Shown: positions 42,701-54,600, numbered from the stretch's first letter. The stretch is DNA of 64,000 nucleotides from Linnemannia hyalina (GCA_019671135.1 JAHRHY010000020.1:682001-746000), one strand, 5' to 3'. Notes: generated by a model from the letters alone, not told the origin. Translations and numbers: made by a program.

Positions 42701-43688
42701 TCCATGAATCATAGTGCGAGTAACGCTTGCATAGGTGAGAGGATGACTGCTTTTGTCTGGAAGCTCTGCCGAGACAATTGTATTGAAGTCAGCAGGTGTC
42801 TTGGGCTTGTCTTTGGGATCCAGAATGAGCAGAATGTGACAGTGAGGTAGACCTCTCTTTTGAAACTCTATAACCCAACACCATCCAATAACCTTACATA
42901 AAGTAAAGCGATATATGTACTAATTAGTTTTGATAACATAACATTGTTCAAACGGATAAAAAAAAAGAAAGGGCATTAATAGACAAAACTGTTTGTACAC
43001 AAACCTTGCCCAAAACGTCGTATAGCAAAAGATCATCCAGTAAGGATCTAAGTTTGGCGGCGAATACCCGGGTTGTTAAATCAGGACGGTCGGTAGCTGT
43101 TTGTCGTCCTAGGAGATGATCGGTGATCTCGGGCCACTTTGGATTACACGTAAACGTGATAAACAGATCTGGTTTTCCCAACCTGCTCACAATGCCCATG
43201 GTGTCCTGAAATTGTTGCTGCATATGTCTAGGTCCTCCATTAAATGACGAAGGTAGAATAGTCGGACGGCTAACATCGCCAGGCGTGGTACCGTCGTCTG
43301 CGGCATAGGCATCTGCCAGACCTTGATGGTGGGCTGTAAGGAAGTCGTCTTGATTATCTCTGTACCATCGCAAGCGTTCGCCTTCAACTTTGGCGTACTG
43401 GTCCACAATGTATTGTTGAAATAGTCGGCCGAACATAAGAAGATAGGATCGTCGATCGAAAGCGGAAAAGGGGCGCATCTGTAATCGATATGCATAAAAC
43501 TCTCGACAGGATACAAACTTGGCCGACTTTTCCTGTCCGTGTTCAAGAGGTATTGTCTGATCTTCTTCTTGTGCGGTTGGTAGGCTGTAGCTTTCCAAAA
43601 TATCGTTGATGTCGTTATCAAGTTGATGTTGGTAATGGGTATGTGTTATACAATTGATGCTATTGTTGTTGTTGCTGTTGTTATTGTT

Positions 43689-43751
<63 letters not shown>

Positions 43752-45961
43752 GGAGTTGAAGGTGTTACTGACAGAAAGAGAAGGTCGGAAGATATGTGCG
43801 GCCATTGGCATATTGTTGATGATTGTGTTGTTATGGGTGTAAGACCACTCAAAGGGATTGTGCTTGAAGCTGTTTTTGTAATAAACCTTGTACGTCCAGC
43901 CGTGTTCTCCAGCAGGGTGCATGAGAACGTAGTAGAGGGGGTCGTATGATGGATGAGTTTCCCAAATGCGAGTATACGGGTGAAGAGGATCAGATTCGAA
44001 TGTTTCCAAGATAATGTCTCGATCGCCATGGAACGTGTCGCCAGATCCGGGGAATAAAACTGCTATTTCCGTGGATGTTGGGGTGTTGTATCGATGTCGT
44101 GTTATATTTTCTGCTGAGCTGTCTATGTCGCCTCGAAGAACAAAGGTGAGGTTGGTGCCAGGATCGATAAGCTCATGTTCCCGCATTGTTTTGTATACGC
44201 TGCTGAAGGGATTGATAGGGGTGATCCAGGATTCGAGTTCCTTGAGACGTGTGATGTTGAGTTTGTTTTTGAAGACGCTGTTTCGCATGGTTGCCTGCAA
44301 ATCCGGATCGTAGAAGTAGATTTGAGAAAATCCTGGCGATTTGTTGTTTGTTGGAAAGACGGATCCGATTTTGTGCATTACTTGACCACTGATGCGAAAG
44401 GTAAAGGCGCCTTTTCTGGCGCTGGCAAGAGTATGGTCAAGGTTGCACCGCATTGAGGCAAAAGCCATGGCGGAGTTGTACTTCCTGATGTCGCGAAAAA
44501 ACGTCTTGTGGCGCAAAAGCTCCATTATTCTATCATAAGGCATGACTTGAGGAATGGAGATTTGTCCCTTGCCACAGCAGATTGAAAATAAAGGCTTGGT
44601 TCGAGATCCTGCCGAGCGTTCTTGCACCCACACCAGAGCGAGACAGTGTGGGCATTCAGTCATCCGTCCAAGGTTGTGGCGCAACTCGTGTTCGCTTACG
44701 TCAAGTCCGCAAATAAGGTCCTGGGTAAACTCTCGGCGTGCAATAGGAGAAGTATGTGCTTTGTTATAAGGACATTGGCGAGATGATCTAAGACGATGAG
44801 ATGTCTTGCCGCAGGAAGCACATATTCCCTGTTCCCTGAACGACAGAGGGAATGGATCAGCTGTTGGTAAAGCAGCATTGTCGCTAATTAAAGAAATGAT
44901 AGAAGACAATTAACATTTTATAGTAAAAAAAGGATGTACTATATTATAGCAAAATAAAATAAAATAAAATAAATTAAATTACCTTTGGAGAATGTCATCC
45001 TGCTCATGTAACTCAGGGTCGTCTTCTTCATATTCATCGTGCTCATATTCCATGTCGTTATGGTTTTCATAGTAGTCCAAGGGTTGCGTGTCGATTGAGG
45101 TGGATGGTAGCGTCGAGAACTGATCAGAAGAAAAGCCGGCGCTTGTGTTTACTGGTGTCGAAATGGTGATTGCCGTTGGGAAGGGTTTAACAGGGCTAAA
45201 TAAATAGCGTTCGTGATTGAGAGTAAGGTTAGTGTGTCTTAAGAAGGATTATTTGTCACAATAAATAAATCAAATTGACTTTTTGCTTGCCTTGTAACTG
45301 TTTTAACTCCAGTACAAAGGTGTGAGGACCTGCGTGAATGATCTGTTCCATGACATGTGGGACAGTACTGATGTTTTTTCTTTGTCGGAGGTCTATAGAA
45401 TATACAACATGTTAATAAATGTACACGAAGAAGATAAACACAATGTGAAAGAAGATCAGAAAATAAAAAAGGCTAAGAGGGAATCAAAAAAGTAAAGACG
45501 GGATAAGGCAAGATAAAAAAGAAGCGGAAGAAGAGAAAGTATTACCGATAGTTGTGACATTTTTTCGATATTTCCGACCTATGTCCAGGTTGGTGGCAAC
45601 TTCCACAGGTCAACATAGACAGCGTACTTTTAAGAGGTGTATGTGCGATAGTTGAAGATACTTGACGTATATGATAGGATTGATCAAGTGGTAAGAATTG
45701 TTGTGTTTGTACATCAAAATAAAATAGAGGATTACAATTCAACGGATTGGAGGTGAGGGAGAAGTAAGGAACGTATTCAAGCTGATCGTCGGCGTGAGAA
45801 AGTGGGGGAACAACAGTAGGAAAGGTTATGAAATCTTCGGTATATGTTCCATAAAGAGGATTAAAAAGTTCACTGGGCAACGTGAGCATGGGTAAACCCA
45901 AAGAATTAATTGGCAACAAATCACTGTTCTGGTTATTTTGGATGTAAATTGGTGGTGACAT
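39726..45961 (-). CDS. Helitron C Rep/helicase, seven exons, apparently intact
   Basis: Model: exons 45961-45546, 45392-45291, 45195-44983, 44883-43005, 42892-42383, 42282-41596 and 41450-39726; 1,843 residues without a stop. All introns are GT-AG except the second, which is best read as GC-AG (AAG|GCAAGC). N-terminus has three knuckles: CGSCHQPGHRSEISKKC (about 119-136), CPTCHGTDHSRRSSHLC (about 148-164) and CASCGKTSHRLRSSRQC (about 262-278), plus CPHCLALVW. A poly-Asn linker precedes Rep: FITFTCNPKWPEI (about 816), GLPHCHILLIL (about 885) and YLYKYVHKGHD. PIF1-type helicase: DGPGGTGKS (about 1381), VFWDEAPM, FGGDFRQILP, INKAQGQT and LYVALSR. Intron positions in the Rep region differ from Helitrons 1 and 2. 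Start ATG 45961 (MSPPIYIQ) is chosen over 46054, which adds a hydrophobic stretch. Likely transposition-competent rolling-circle transposase. Confidence 0.85.
43655..43752. repeat. GTT microsatellite encoding poly-Asn in Helitron C
   Basis: About 30 GTT/ATT triplets (AAC/AAT on the coding strand) form an Asn run between the N-terminal domain and Rep. Helitrons 1 and 2 have Asn/Asp-rich linkers at the equivalent place. Confidence 0.85.
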
Positions 45962-47059
45962 GGTGTGTAAGAAGGTAGGGATACAAAGAAAGGTAAGAAA
46001 AAAGAGCAAGTGCATATGAAAAAAGGATGGATATGGATCCCGATAAGCAGGCAAGAGGAAGTATGTGTAAAAGTGGAAAGGGCTTGTTGGGTGACGTTAA
46101 CAATGAGCAGGCGAAAAGATATACATGTGGAAGTGGTAAGTTAACAATAACCGTTCTGGCCAAAAAAAGAAGGCAGTAGAAATGGAGATGGAGATGAGGA
46201 TGGAAGAGAATATGACAAAGAAACGGAATTAGACACAGACCAATACCGAAGGGAGATTATTGGTGTGGATGCAAATAAAGTAAAAATAGGAGCAAATTTG
46301 CCGTTGAGACCACAAAAAAAAGGGGGAGGGGGGGAATGAGATGGAGCTAAAGAAGAACTAAACGCAAATCAGAATGGTAGTAAACAATGAAGCACAGAGA
46401 TGGCTGAGTGTAAGAGAGAGCTAAGTGCAAAAGAAGGTTGTGCTATGCTATTCTGCCATTGGGAGCGTGGTTACAATTATAAAATGTTATGGTGTTTGCA
46501 TGCGAATTGATGAGTTGTAGGTACAACTAAAAGACATAGAGAAAAAGGAAGTTGAGCGAGACATAAATTGACATGGTAGAGAGAGAATGCAAACATACAG
46601 AGAAGAAAAAAGACCAAATAGCAATAATGATTGATGAGCGAAAATACTTGTTTGGCTGATCGTCGGATATTACAAAGGTCAAATATTTCATTGATTGATT
46701 ACACGTTGAATGAATTTATTTAAAGGTTGGGAATGATTACTATTAAACTGATGTAAAAAAAGAAGAAAAAAAAAGAAGATAAAGAAAAGAAAAGAAAAGA
46801 AAAGAAAAAAAACATTACACTTTGGTGTAGTGTAAAGGAGGAAAAGAGTCAGAGAGAATAAAGTCAAAGCACAGATAGGGAGCACAATGAGAGCAGAGTA
46901 CATTAGGCACTTGTTGCTGAAAGAAAAAAAAAAAAAAAAAAAAAAAAAGTAGAGAAAAAAGCTAAATTGAGAGAGAGAGAGAAAGAAAGAGAGAAAAAGT
47001 AAAAGAGAGAGAAAAGGTAAGAGAGGGAGAGAGAAAGACAGAGAGAGAAAAGGTAAAAG

Positions 47060-47108
<49 letters not shown>

Positions 47109-47174
47109 AGGTAAAAGAGGGAGAGAGAGAGAAAAAATGCAAAAGAGAGAGAAAGAGAAAAAAAAAAAAAATGG
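45962..47174. repeat. Purine-rich non-coding spacer with GA microsatellites
   Basis: 46740-47172 on the plus strand is almost entirely A/G, with (GA)n at about 47060-47110, A-runs and AAAGA repeats. The open minus-strand frame through it encodes only Ser/Phe/Leu low complexity and is not a gene. 45962-46740 is presumably the 5-prime region of the Rep/helicase gene. Confidence 0.6.
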
Positions 47175-49111
47175 TTAATGAATAAGGCTCGAACTACATT
47201 TCTTTTTTGTTCCGTCCGATGCACCTTCTTTTTTGATTTTGTGATAGTTTTTTCTTGTGAGAACCTCATCCTCTTCATCAGTATCATCATTTTGCCTTTG
47301 CCTTTTTTTTGTGCCTTCCTCATAAACACTATCTTGTTCATATTCCTCTTCATGACCACTTTCCTTTTGTTCCTCCTCTTCATCGAAGTCAACTTCAACT
47401 TCGCTCTCCACGTATTTTTGTTTTCCATTTGCTTTTGTTGGTTTCTTGTTGGTGAGGCGTTTTTTGTGAGGAGAGGGGGTATGAGGCTCTTTGCTCTGTT
47501 CGTGATCAGAGCGGTCACTGGACGGCGGAATGGCAGACTGACGTGAAGAACCCTCTCCATTGTCTATCGACTCTCGACGCGGTGGCGGAGAGTCATCTTG
47601 GTGAGCAGCAGCCCAATGCCGCCACGCCTCTACAAAATCAGCGGGGACGTCACCGTCCGGGAAGAGGTCGTAGACCAATCGATTTCTTCGAGCCGCTCGA
47701 ATCATTGGGCAACAATCCTTTTCAGGCAGCGGATCAGGCGCGTCCAATCGCCAAGACAGACATCGACCTTGCCAAGAGTTGATGCCGTTCAGAAGAGGAA
47801 GACCCAAGCAAAGACGGCACTTAAACCTTTCGGCATCATTCCCACGACAAAGCTTATGTCCTTTTGGTGGCCAATGGTGGCGGCACTCCAGAACAGTGTT
47901 TCCAGACTTGTCCCCAAAGGTTGTGGGCAGTGATCCTCCTGTATTATAAAAACTGCCGTCCTGCAGAGTGTAGAACTGTACACCAGTGCCGGATGAGGCA
48001 AGGGTTCCGGGGATAGGGACAGCTACTGCAGAAGCACTGGGCTCAGAATCCTTCGGGGGAGATGCAGCTACGGGGAGGGGTAAGATGGCATCCGCTGTGT
48101 CACGGGCACCGCTTGCGGGAGATGAAGCGATTGATCGAAACACGGTAGCGATAGTATTGGTGTCGTGAGCCGATGTTGCCTTGGTTGCAGCTTTTGGCTT
48201 AATGCGACCGTTACTTGTGGCAGGATCGTACAGCGATGGATCATGGTAGGTGATATTTGTGGGAACGGCATCATGCTGAGGTCCATGGTAGTCTTTGATG
48301 GGGGCACTCGATATATCTTGGCGTTTGGCGATGGATTTTTTTTTGGGGCTGAGTGTTGGTCGCAAATAAGGATCGATAGGCGGCGCCGAGTGGTTTGAGT
48401 ACAAATACTGTTGATGAGAGGGCGAAAAGGCGGGAGCTCGATAATAGCGCGGATCGGAGGGATGATAGGAGTACATCTCGCCATTGGGAGGGTACAAAGC
48501 GGAATGTCCCGATCCTGCGGGTTGTTGGAAATACGGGTTTGGTGGTAAAGGTGCCTGGGAGTATCCGTAAGGGTTGTACGGGTATCCGTTGGGTGGCATA
48601 GAAAATGGAGACCTGACAGGGGCATACCCAGCGCCGAATACAGGATTAAGATCATTGTATAAGAAGGCCGGATTGCCATCATCGGAGCCAACGTCATCGT
48701 GAGCGTCATCGTCGGCACCATCATCGTCACCCTCGCCACCGTCATTTTCATCGATTTCATGAACAACATCCTTCTTCTTCCATTTTGAGGAGGAGGAAGC
48801 AGGGGAGCGCTTGGCGGATGACGACTTGCCCTTAGGGAAATGATCAGCCATAGAAGAATCGTTACCAGTCATACCACCACTGGCAGCAGAATGGCTATTC
48901 CTAGGAGAAGCATACAAATAAAAATTTAATAAAAAGGTTGTTAGTATTAGGATCTGATGAAAAATAACAACAGGTTAACAGACCGTTTAGATTATTATAA
49001 TTGTACGAATTCGTCATACCTGCCAATGGTCTTTCCGTCTCTTAACTGTAGCGTACGCATAGTAGGCTGTGATTTCTCTATTTTCGAGACGGTCTTCTTA
49101 CGGACACCCAT
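47175..49111 (-). CDS. 605-residue protein of unknown function with Cys/His cluster
   Basis: Exons 49111-49020 and 48900-47175, GT-AG intron of 119 bp. The N-terminus is basic (MGVRKKTVSKIEK). It is followed by a Ser/Lys segment with WKKKD, a strongly acidic patch (DDDGADDDAHDDVGSDDG), and a Pro/Tyr/Gly/Asn-rich region (about 110-200). A compact Cys/His-rich domain lies at about 365-440: C-x-H-H-x6-H-x2-C-x9-C-x2-C in ECRHHWPPKGHKLC and RFKCRLC, then WQGRCLSW and CCPMIR. The C-terminal 150 residues are charged and disordered, with KKRLTNKK nuclear-localisation-like stretches and a long Glu/Asp tract. I do not recognise the family. Composition suggests a nuclear, possibly nucleic-acid-binding protein. 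It lies upstream of the Helitron C transposase on the same strand. Confidence 0.65.
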
Positions 49112-49586
49112 TTAGAGCAAACTGATCTGAGTAATGGCAAAAAGAGTTGTGGAATGTGTAGTTAAGTATGGAAATGAAAGTCAGCGGAGAATCAGAGATC
49201 TTTTATATGTTTTATCATTAATAACGATGGCGTAGCGGATCAAACCCAATCAAGCATAGGAAAAAAAATGAATGCTGATCAACAGTCCAATTTGATATGC
49301 ATATAAAATGCCGAAACGTCCGTTTGAAATGCCGAAACATCCACGGTTCAGTTGAAGGAACAACATCATGCACACCCAAAGATAGCACATCAAAAAAAGT
49401 TACGTTACAACTAACCTGCGCAACCTTACCCACTTCATCGAGCTCTTTATGCCAGCCTGCAGTATGGGCGAAGTACATATGCATACTATTGCGCGTTTCA
49501 AATAAAACGATGTAAAATTTTTTCTATCTAATGGGAGAATAGTCTCAAATCGAAGAATTCTTATTTCGAACTGTTTCGGATTCTAA
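49112..49586. other. Upstream region of the 605-residue gene
   Basis: AT-rich, no gene. Contains two copies of ATGCCGAAAC(G/A)TCC near 49308-49342. Confidence 0.4.
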
Positions 49587-50440
49587 TCTGACACCATCAA
49601 GAAAATTTTCATTTTCATTTTCATTGCTCATGGAGCGGAAATATTTTTTGTGGAGATTTGTGAGGGAGAGAGGACAGTTTTTAAACCACTTCGCGCAGCC
49701 AGCATTACCTTGCCTGAATATCTTAACCCTTAATGTTTTGAGGTCAAACATTCATCTCAAAACACTAAGTGATAAACTATTCCTAGGTCGTTATTCGCTC
49801 TGTTCCAAGCATTGACCAAGCAAAGCATTGTGTCATGTAAAAAATTAGCCCTCTAATCGGAATGATTGATTAGTGGTCTAATCGGAAAATGACATTCGTT
49901 TACTTAGCTGTCCGAATTAATTATTTTACTTGAAACGCGCAATAAACACAACCGCAAAAATAAACAGAAAAAAAAGTTTGAAAATAAACCAATACGCAAG
50001 CCAACGCTCGCCGCCGTCATCACCCGCCCGCCTTGAATACAGCTAAAGTGTAAATGAATGCGCATAGGAAGGAAAAAAAAAGAGTAGATGGGATCAAACC
50101 AACTCACATACCAACATACACCAACCAACAGAAATAGAAGAAAAAAAATTGGGATACGGCCAATGCTCAATCACACCCCGCTTCCCTTTGCACCAACCCT
50201 TTATTTTTCGGTACCCGTGCGAAAATGCAAAAGCACATACGAATACACGTTACACATACTCACATATGCTGTACCCTGACAATTTAATTTGTGCGAACAT
50301 TATGCTATTTGGATGTAACCAGATCTTAGCCATCCATCTTCAGATCCATTTGGGCCGTTTGTGCAGAAACAGATACAAATAATTCGATCGCACTATCGAT
50401 CATGCCACATTCATATTCAAGATACTCATCATAGGCAGCG

Positions 50441-50918
50441 TCAACCTCCCCCCCCCTCCTCCTCCTCCTCCTCCTCCCGGCCCATCATAATAAAATCAAG
50501 GTCCAATTTAGACCACATGTCTTCTTGACATTCTTGCCACCATCTATCGTACCCTAACGAATCATCACATAAGGAATCCGAGGACGACTCCAACTCAGAC
50601 CTTGAACCACGCGGCGCAAATCCGATTAACGAATCATTACATAAGGAATCTGAGGACGACTCCAACTCAGACCTTGGACCACGTGGCTCAAATCCGATTA
50701 CAGTAGATACCGAATCGATAGGATAGACGCTATTAAAACACAAAAATAACAAACACACGCAAAGAGTCCGTTATTAGAAAAAAGCCATACACTCAAAACA
50801 CACACGCATATGTAGAAACATGAAAAAACACGTACTCATTGTTCTGTGCCGCAAAAAAATCAGTAGCTGTCTGAGCACAGTCATTGCAAAGAGCATCAAA
50901 AGCAACAGTGTCGGTCAT
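50441..50918 (-). CDS. Small acidic protein, 123 residues, with duplicated module (left-arm copy)
   Basis: Exons 50918-50836 and 50729-50441; GT-AG intron (106 bp). Begins MTDTVAFDALCNDCAQ; C-D-x-C-like start, then two tandem 24-residue modules (IGFxPRGxRSELESSSDSLC-x-DSL), GYDRWWQECQEDMW, LDLDFIMMGR and a terminal Glu7-Gly4 run. No known domain. Overall very acidic, probably intrinsically disordered with a Trp-containing segment. After the TGA, a different frame stays open for 39 codons (VDAAYDEYLEYE...), reachable by loss of one G in the preceding G-run. Promoter side carries an A-rich tandem repeat. Same gene, with one module, at 62740-63141. Confidence 0.6.
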
Positions 50919-51124
50919 ATCAAGAAAAACAGTCGAAAATAGAATTGAAAAGAGGCAAACGCATCAAAGAGGGAATGCAGGCGTGGTTGTTGCTGGTAGG
51001 GACCCCGTATTTGTTGTTGTAAAAAAAAGAGGTAGGTGCGCTGAATAATTGTCGTTGCCCAAAGAAAGAAAAGAAAGAAAGGAAAAAATAATGGGTGTCG
51101 ATTGACGTGCGTTGTCCTTGTTAG

Positions 51125-51345
51125 ATAAATTTAAAAGAGGAAGAAGCAGAGCGAAAGAAAAAGATCAGAAAGACACAGAAGAAAAAAGAAGATCAGAGCA
51201 AGACACCCAAAAAAACGATCCGAGTAAGACACCCAAAAAAACGATCCGAGTAAGACATAGAAAAAAAAATCAGAGCAAGACACAAAAAAAAAAAGGATAG
51301 AGGAAAACAAAAACGAAAAAGATCAGAGTAAGTAAGATACAGAAG
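51125..51345. repeat. A-rich tandem repeat upstream of the acidic gene
   Basis: Imperfect units of about 26-27 bp (AAGACACCCAAAAAAACGAT, then CCGAGT) with AAAGATCAGA variants; the mirrored block is at about 62290-62520. The Lys/Arg-rich frames through it begin only at TTG and are not called as genes. Confidence 0.6.
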
Positions 51346-51446
51346 AAAAAGATAGAAACATCAGAAACAGAGATGATTCAGAGTGCGTAAGTCACGTTAC
51401 AGGGGTAAGTTCTGAGATTCCTATAGTATTTTTAACATAACATACA

Positions 51447-51479
51447 CACAGATAGAGTCCCTGGCAAGGAAGAATAATG
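51447..51479. repeat. 33-bp match to the DIRS internal complementary region
   Basis: Same as the reverse complement of 36442-36474 (CAGATAGAGTCCCTGGCAAG core). Lies between the inverted-repeat arm and the 3-prime end of Helitron 2. Confidence 0.8.
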
Positions 51480-51612
51480 TAAATTAAACTAGAATAGTAC
51501 CCGCGGCTTCGCTCGCGGAAGATGTGGAGCATGTGTCGGGTGGAAAAAAAATGGTATGGGTGTGGTTTTGTGTTGTAATATTTATTTCTGTCTGTCTATC
51601 TGTCACTTTCTT

Positions 51613-51644
<32 letters not shown>

Positions 51645-51671
51645 GGGGGGGGGGTTGTTTTTTTGTTGCTT

Positions 51672-54600
51672 TCAGTCATTCAGGGCAAGAATCTCTGGGT
51701 AAACAACATTTGTTGTACAGCCATATGGTGTACTGGCATCCTCCCTCTCAATCAGCACATGCACATTGCTCTTGTCCGTCACTCGAGATAGGGCGACGTA
51801 CAGTTGGCCATGGGCAAATACCGGATTCCTGAGATAGATACCAACAGTGTCCAAAGTCTGCCCTTGGGATTTGTTGATAGTCATTGCAAAGGCAGGCCGG
51901 ATAGGGAACTGGAGCCGCTGGAACTTGAACGGCATATCAATGTCAGAAGGACGGACCTTGATGCGTGGAAGGAATACATGGTTGCCGGCGTGTGCCCCTG
52001 TAATGATAGTGGCTCCCAAGACGTACCGGGAGAGTGACGTACATATCAGTCGCGTTCCATTACAAAGTCCTTCCTGGTGCATGAGGTTTCGAAGGAGTAT
52101 GACAGGGCAACCCACTGTCAATCTCAGGCGGTGAGGAGGGAGTGAAGACGACTTAAGGCCGTTTAGAAACTCGACAGGAAACAGAGCGTCCACTCTATCG
52201 TCGTCATTATCGATGATGCAGTCCTGCGAAAGAAACTCCCTTGATTCCCCTTCTATGGTTGACATGATGTGGTTGTTGATTTCATCGACATTGTCGTTTG
52301 TTGGACAGAGTAGTACGCGCTGATTGAGATACTGAGTATTGCCAACATTGTGCTGGAGATCAGGATAGACCTTGGCAATGAGGTCGTCAATGTTGGCATT
52401 GGCTGGCATCACCATCTGGGGCGGAAGTGTGATGGCGGTTGATATTCCATTGTCTGGAGACGGGCCAGGAACAGCTCCTTCTCCGACTTGAAGAAGCCAG
52501 TTTGCAAACTCGGTCTGTTCCTCGATGTCGGGAGCGTCGGCATTTCTGAGGAGGCGCATATTGACGGAAAGATGAAGATGTTGAATGTGCCGCCAGAGTG
52601 GAGATCGTTTAAGGCAGGCTCCAATGGTTTCCTCTCTACGACCTTGCTTGATGACTGGAGGAATCTGTCTAAAGTCGCCACCAAAGACCATGAGCTTTCC
52701 TCCAAAGGGACGGTATTCGTTCTCAGGGTCCACAGTCTTCATCAGGTCCTTGAGAGTGCGGTCTACGGCCTCAAAGATATGCCGATGCGTCATAGGAGCT
52801 TCGTCCCAGACAACGATCTTGGCCTGGATGAGAAGATCGGCAATTTCTGACCCGTGGCTGACTGAACAAACACTATCCTCGTGGGTAGGGATGGGAATCT
52901 TGAAGCGCGAGTGAGCGGTTCTTCCGCCTTGTAGGAGTAATGCGGCGATCCCAGATCCAGCGACGGCAAGAGCGATATCGTGATTTGACCTGACCATAGA
53001 TAGGATAAGGGAGTAAAGGAAGGTCTTCCCTGTGCCTGCGGGACCATCGATGAAGTATGCCTCGGGAGTGTTCGTCTCATAGGAGTGCTTGATTTGGTTG
53101 TAGGTTTCCCTTTGATCCGCGTTGAGTGACTGTTCCAACACGGCCAACTCCTCTGCGCTTGACAAAGGATGATTCAACTCGTCTTCAATAAGTGAATTTG
53201 TGTTGAGATCATCCTGTTCAAGTATGATGGGCTCTGGCATGCCTTCATAGTCGCCGAGAGTCTTGCCAAGGTTTCTCAGGAGAACTTGTAAGTGGACCAA
53301 GGCAGCATTTGCACGCTGGTCTGCAAAGGATGTCCGCTGCTCCAGACTGGTAGCGTCACGTTCCCTTGGATGGAGATCATCAGACAGTTCATTGCGAAAG
53401 TTGGTCCAAAGCTGAGCGGGATCTGTTGGATTGCAAAAGGCAAGGATCTTTGCAAAAAGGGAGCGGAGTTGGTATCCCGTTTGACTGACAGCGGCATCCC
53501 GAAGACAGTTCTCCCACTCGCGATCGTCTTGAAGCATGCCAAGGGCGATGCAGGCGGCCTTGAACGTGGGATGGACCACGTTTTCAACTGTTCTCAGGTC
53601 CTCAAACGATTTAGGACTTGGTACCGAAAGCAGCAGCAACCGTAAATAAAACAGATCTCCTGCTGTATCATGCACAAAAAACAGTCGGCCGACCGTACAC
53701 CCTCTCTGCCTGAGTTTCCATCGCTTTTCCTTCTTGACGTAAACGTGGGTTTGAGGAAAGTTGTGGTACTTTGATGGCGGCTCATCAGGATGGTGGCGGT
53801 TATAGTCGAAGAATGCAGTCAGTGTACTGCGCTCCAGTGCGGCTCTCTCTAGGACATCGGCAATGGGTTCGTCCGAGCGGAAGGCATGCATGAACTGACC
53901 GGGAAGATGTAAATGCAGCCTGGTAACAGATGGATAGGCACTGTGCAAGCGAAATCCAAATATGCGCCAAGCAGACTCGGAGGCAGAGATATAGCGACCG
54001 TCGATGAAGTCGACGATCTCATTAACTTCTGGCACAGGGAGATCACCAGCGACCTGAGCTCCGTCTTGTCCCAACTGTTGGACCACAACAGTGGCTCGAT
54101 CATGGCCCTTGTAGACGTACTTGTACAGATACTTGACGGCAGTGGAAGAGGTGCAGCTTTCGACATTAATGTGAGCACCGTACTTTGCGGCCAGATAGGG
54201 GTTATGCGGAACGACCCAACGGTTGTCAATCTCGAAATCTCCCCGGCCATCGATCCTGATCGTCCTTCCATCCATGCGGCGCCGGTACTGTGGATATCCA
54301 TTTGGTCCGTTTGTAGTGTTTGCGAGGAAGGGCTTGGGATAGCCTTTGGTACACACACCGTTCTCCATGCATGGAGAGTTCCTATTTGCCGGTCCACATG
54401 GGCCATGGATCATTGTTCTCTTGACGGTCTCATAGGCGACCGGGTGAGTTACAGGGTCGGGTATCTCGGCAGAGATGTATTTGTCGTAGTCCGCAGGCAA
54501 TCCAGGCTTGTCCTCGGGGCTCATGATGAGCAGAATATGTGCGTGGGGGAGTCCTCGTTTCTGGAACTCAATGACGTGAATCATGCCGACGACCTTCCCG

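Larger units (their letters stand above)
39615..51438 (-). mobile_element. Helitron C, candidate multi-gene element (5-prime limit uncertain)
   Basis: The 3-prime end is taken as CTAG (39618-39615), followed by T on the minus strand; no strong GC hairpin precedes it, so the terminus is tentative. It holds an intact Rep/helicase (39726-45961). Upstream on the same strand lie the 605-residue gene and the 123-residue acidic gene, up to 51438, where similarity to the inverted copy at 62220 stops. Whether those two genes belong to the Helitron is inference from strand, spacing and their mobility as a block. Confidence 0.45.
49587..51438. repeat. Inverted repeat, left arm (1.85 kb)
   Basis: Reverse complement of 62220-64000, nearly identical by eye. 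The 72-bp length difference is explained by one tandem duplication in the acidic gene. Position 49587 pairs with 64000, where the window ends, so the arm may extend further left. Confidence 0.9.

Noticed and set aside
46688..47560. 290-codon minus-strand frame
   Set aside because: Translation of purine/pyrimidine microsatellites into Ser/Phe/Leu runs; it overlaps the end of the 605-residue gene in another frame.
51112..51300. Lys/Arg-rich frames beside the acidic gene (also 62268-62543)
   Set aside because: They start only at TTG, lie in an A-rich tandem repeat and are probably promoter-side simple sequence.
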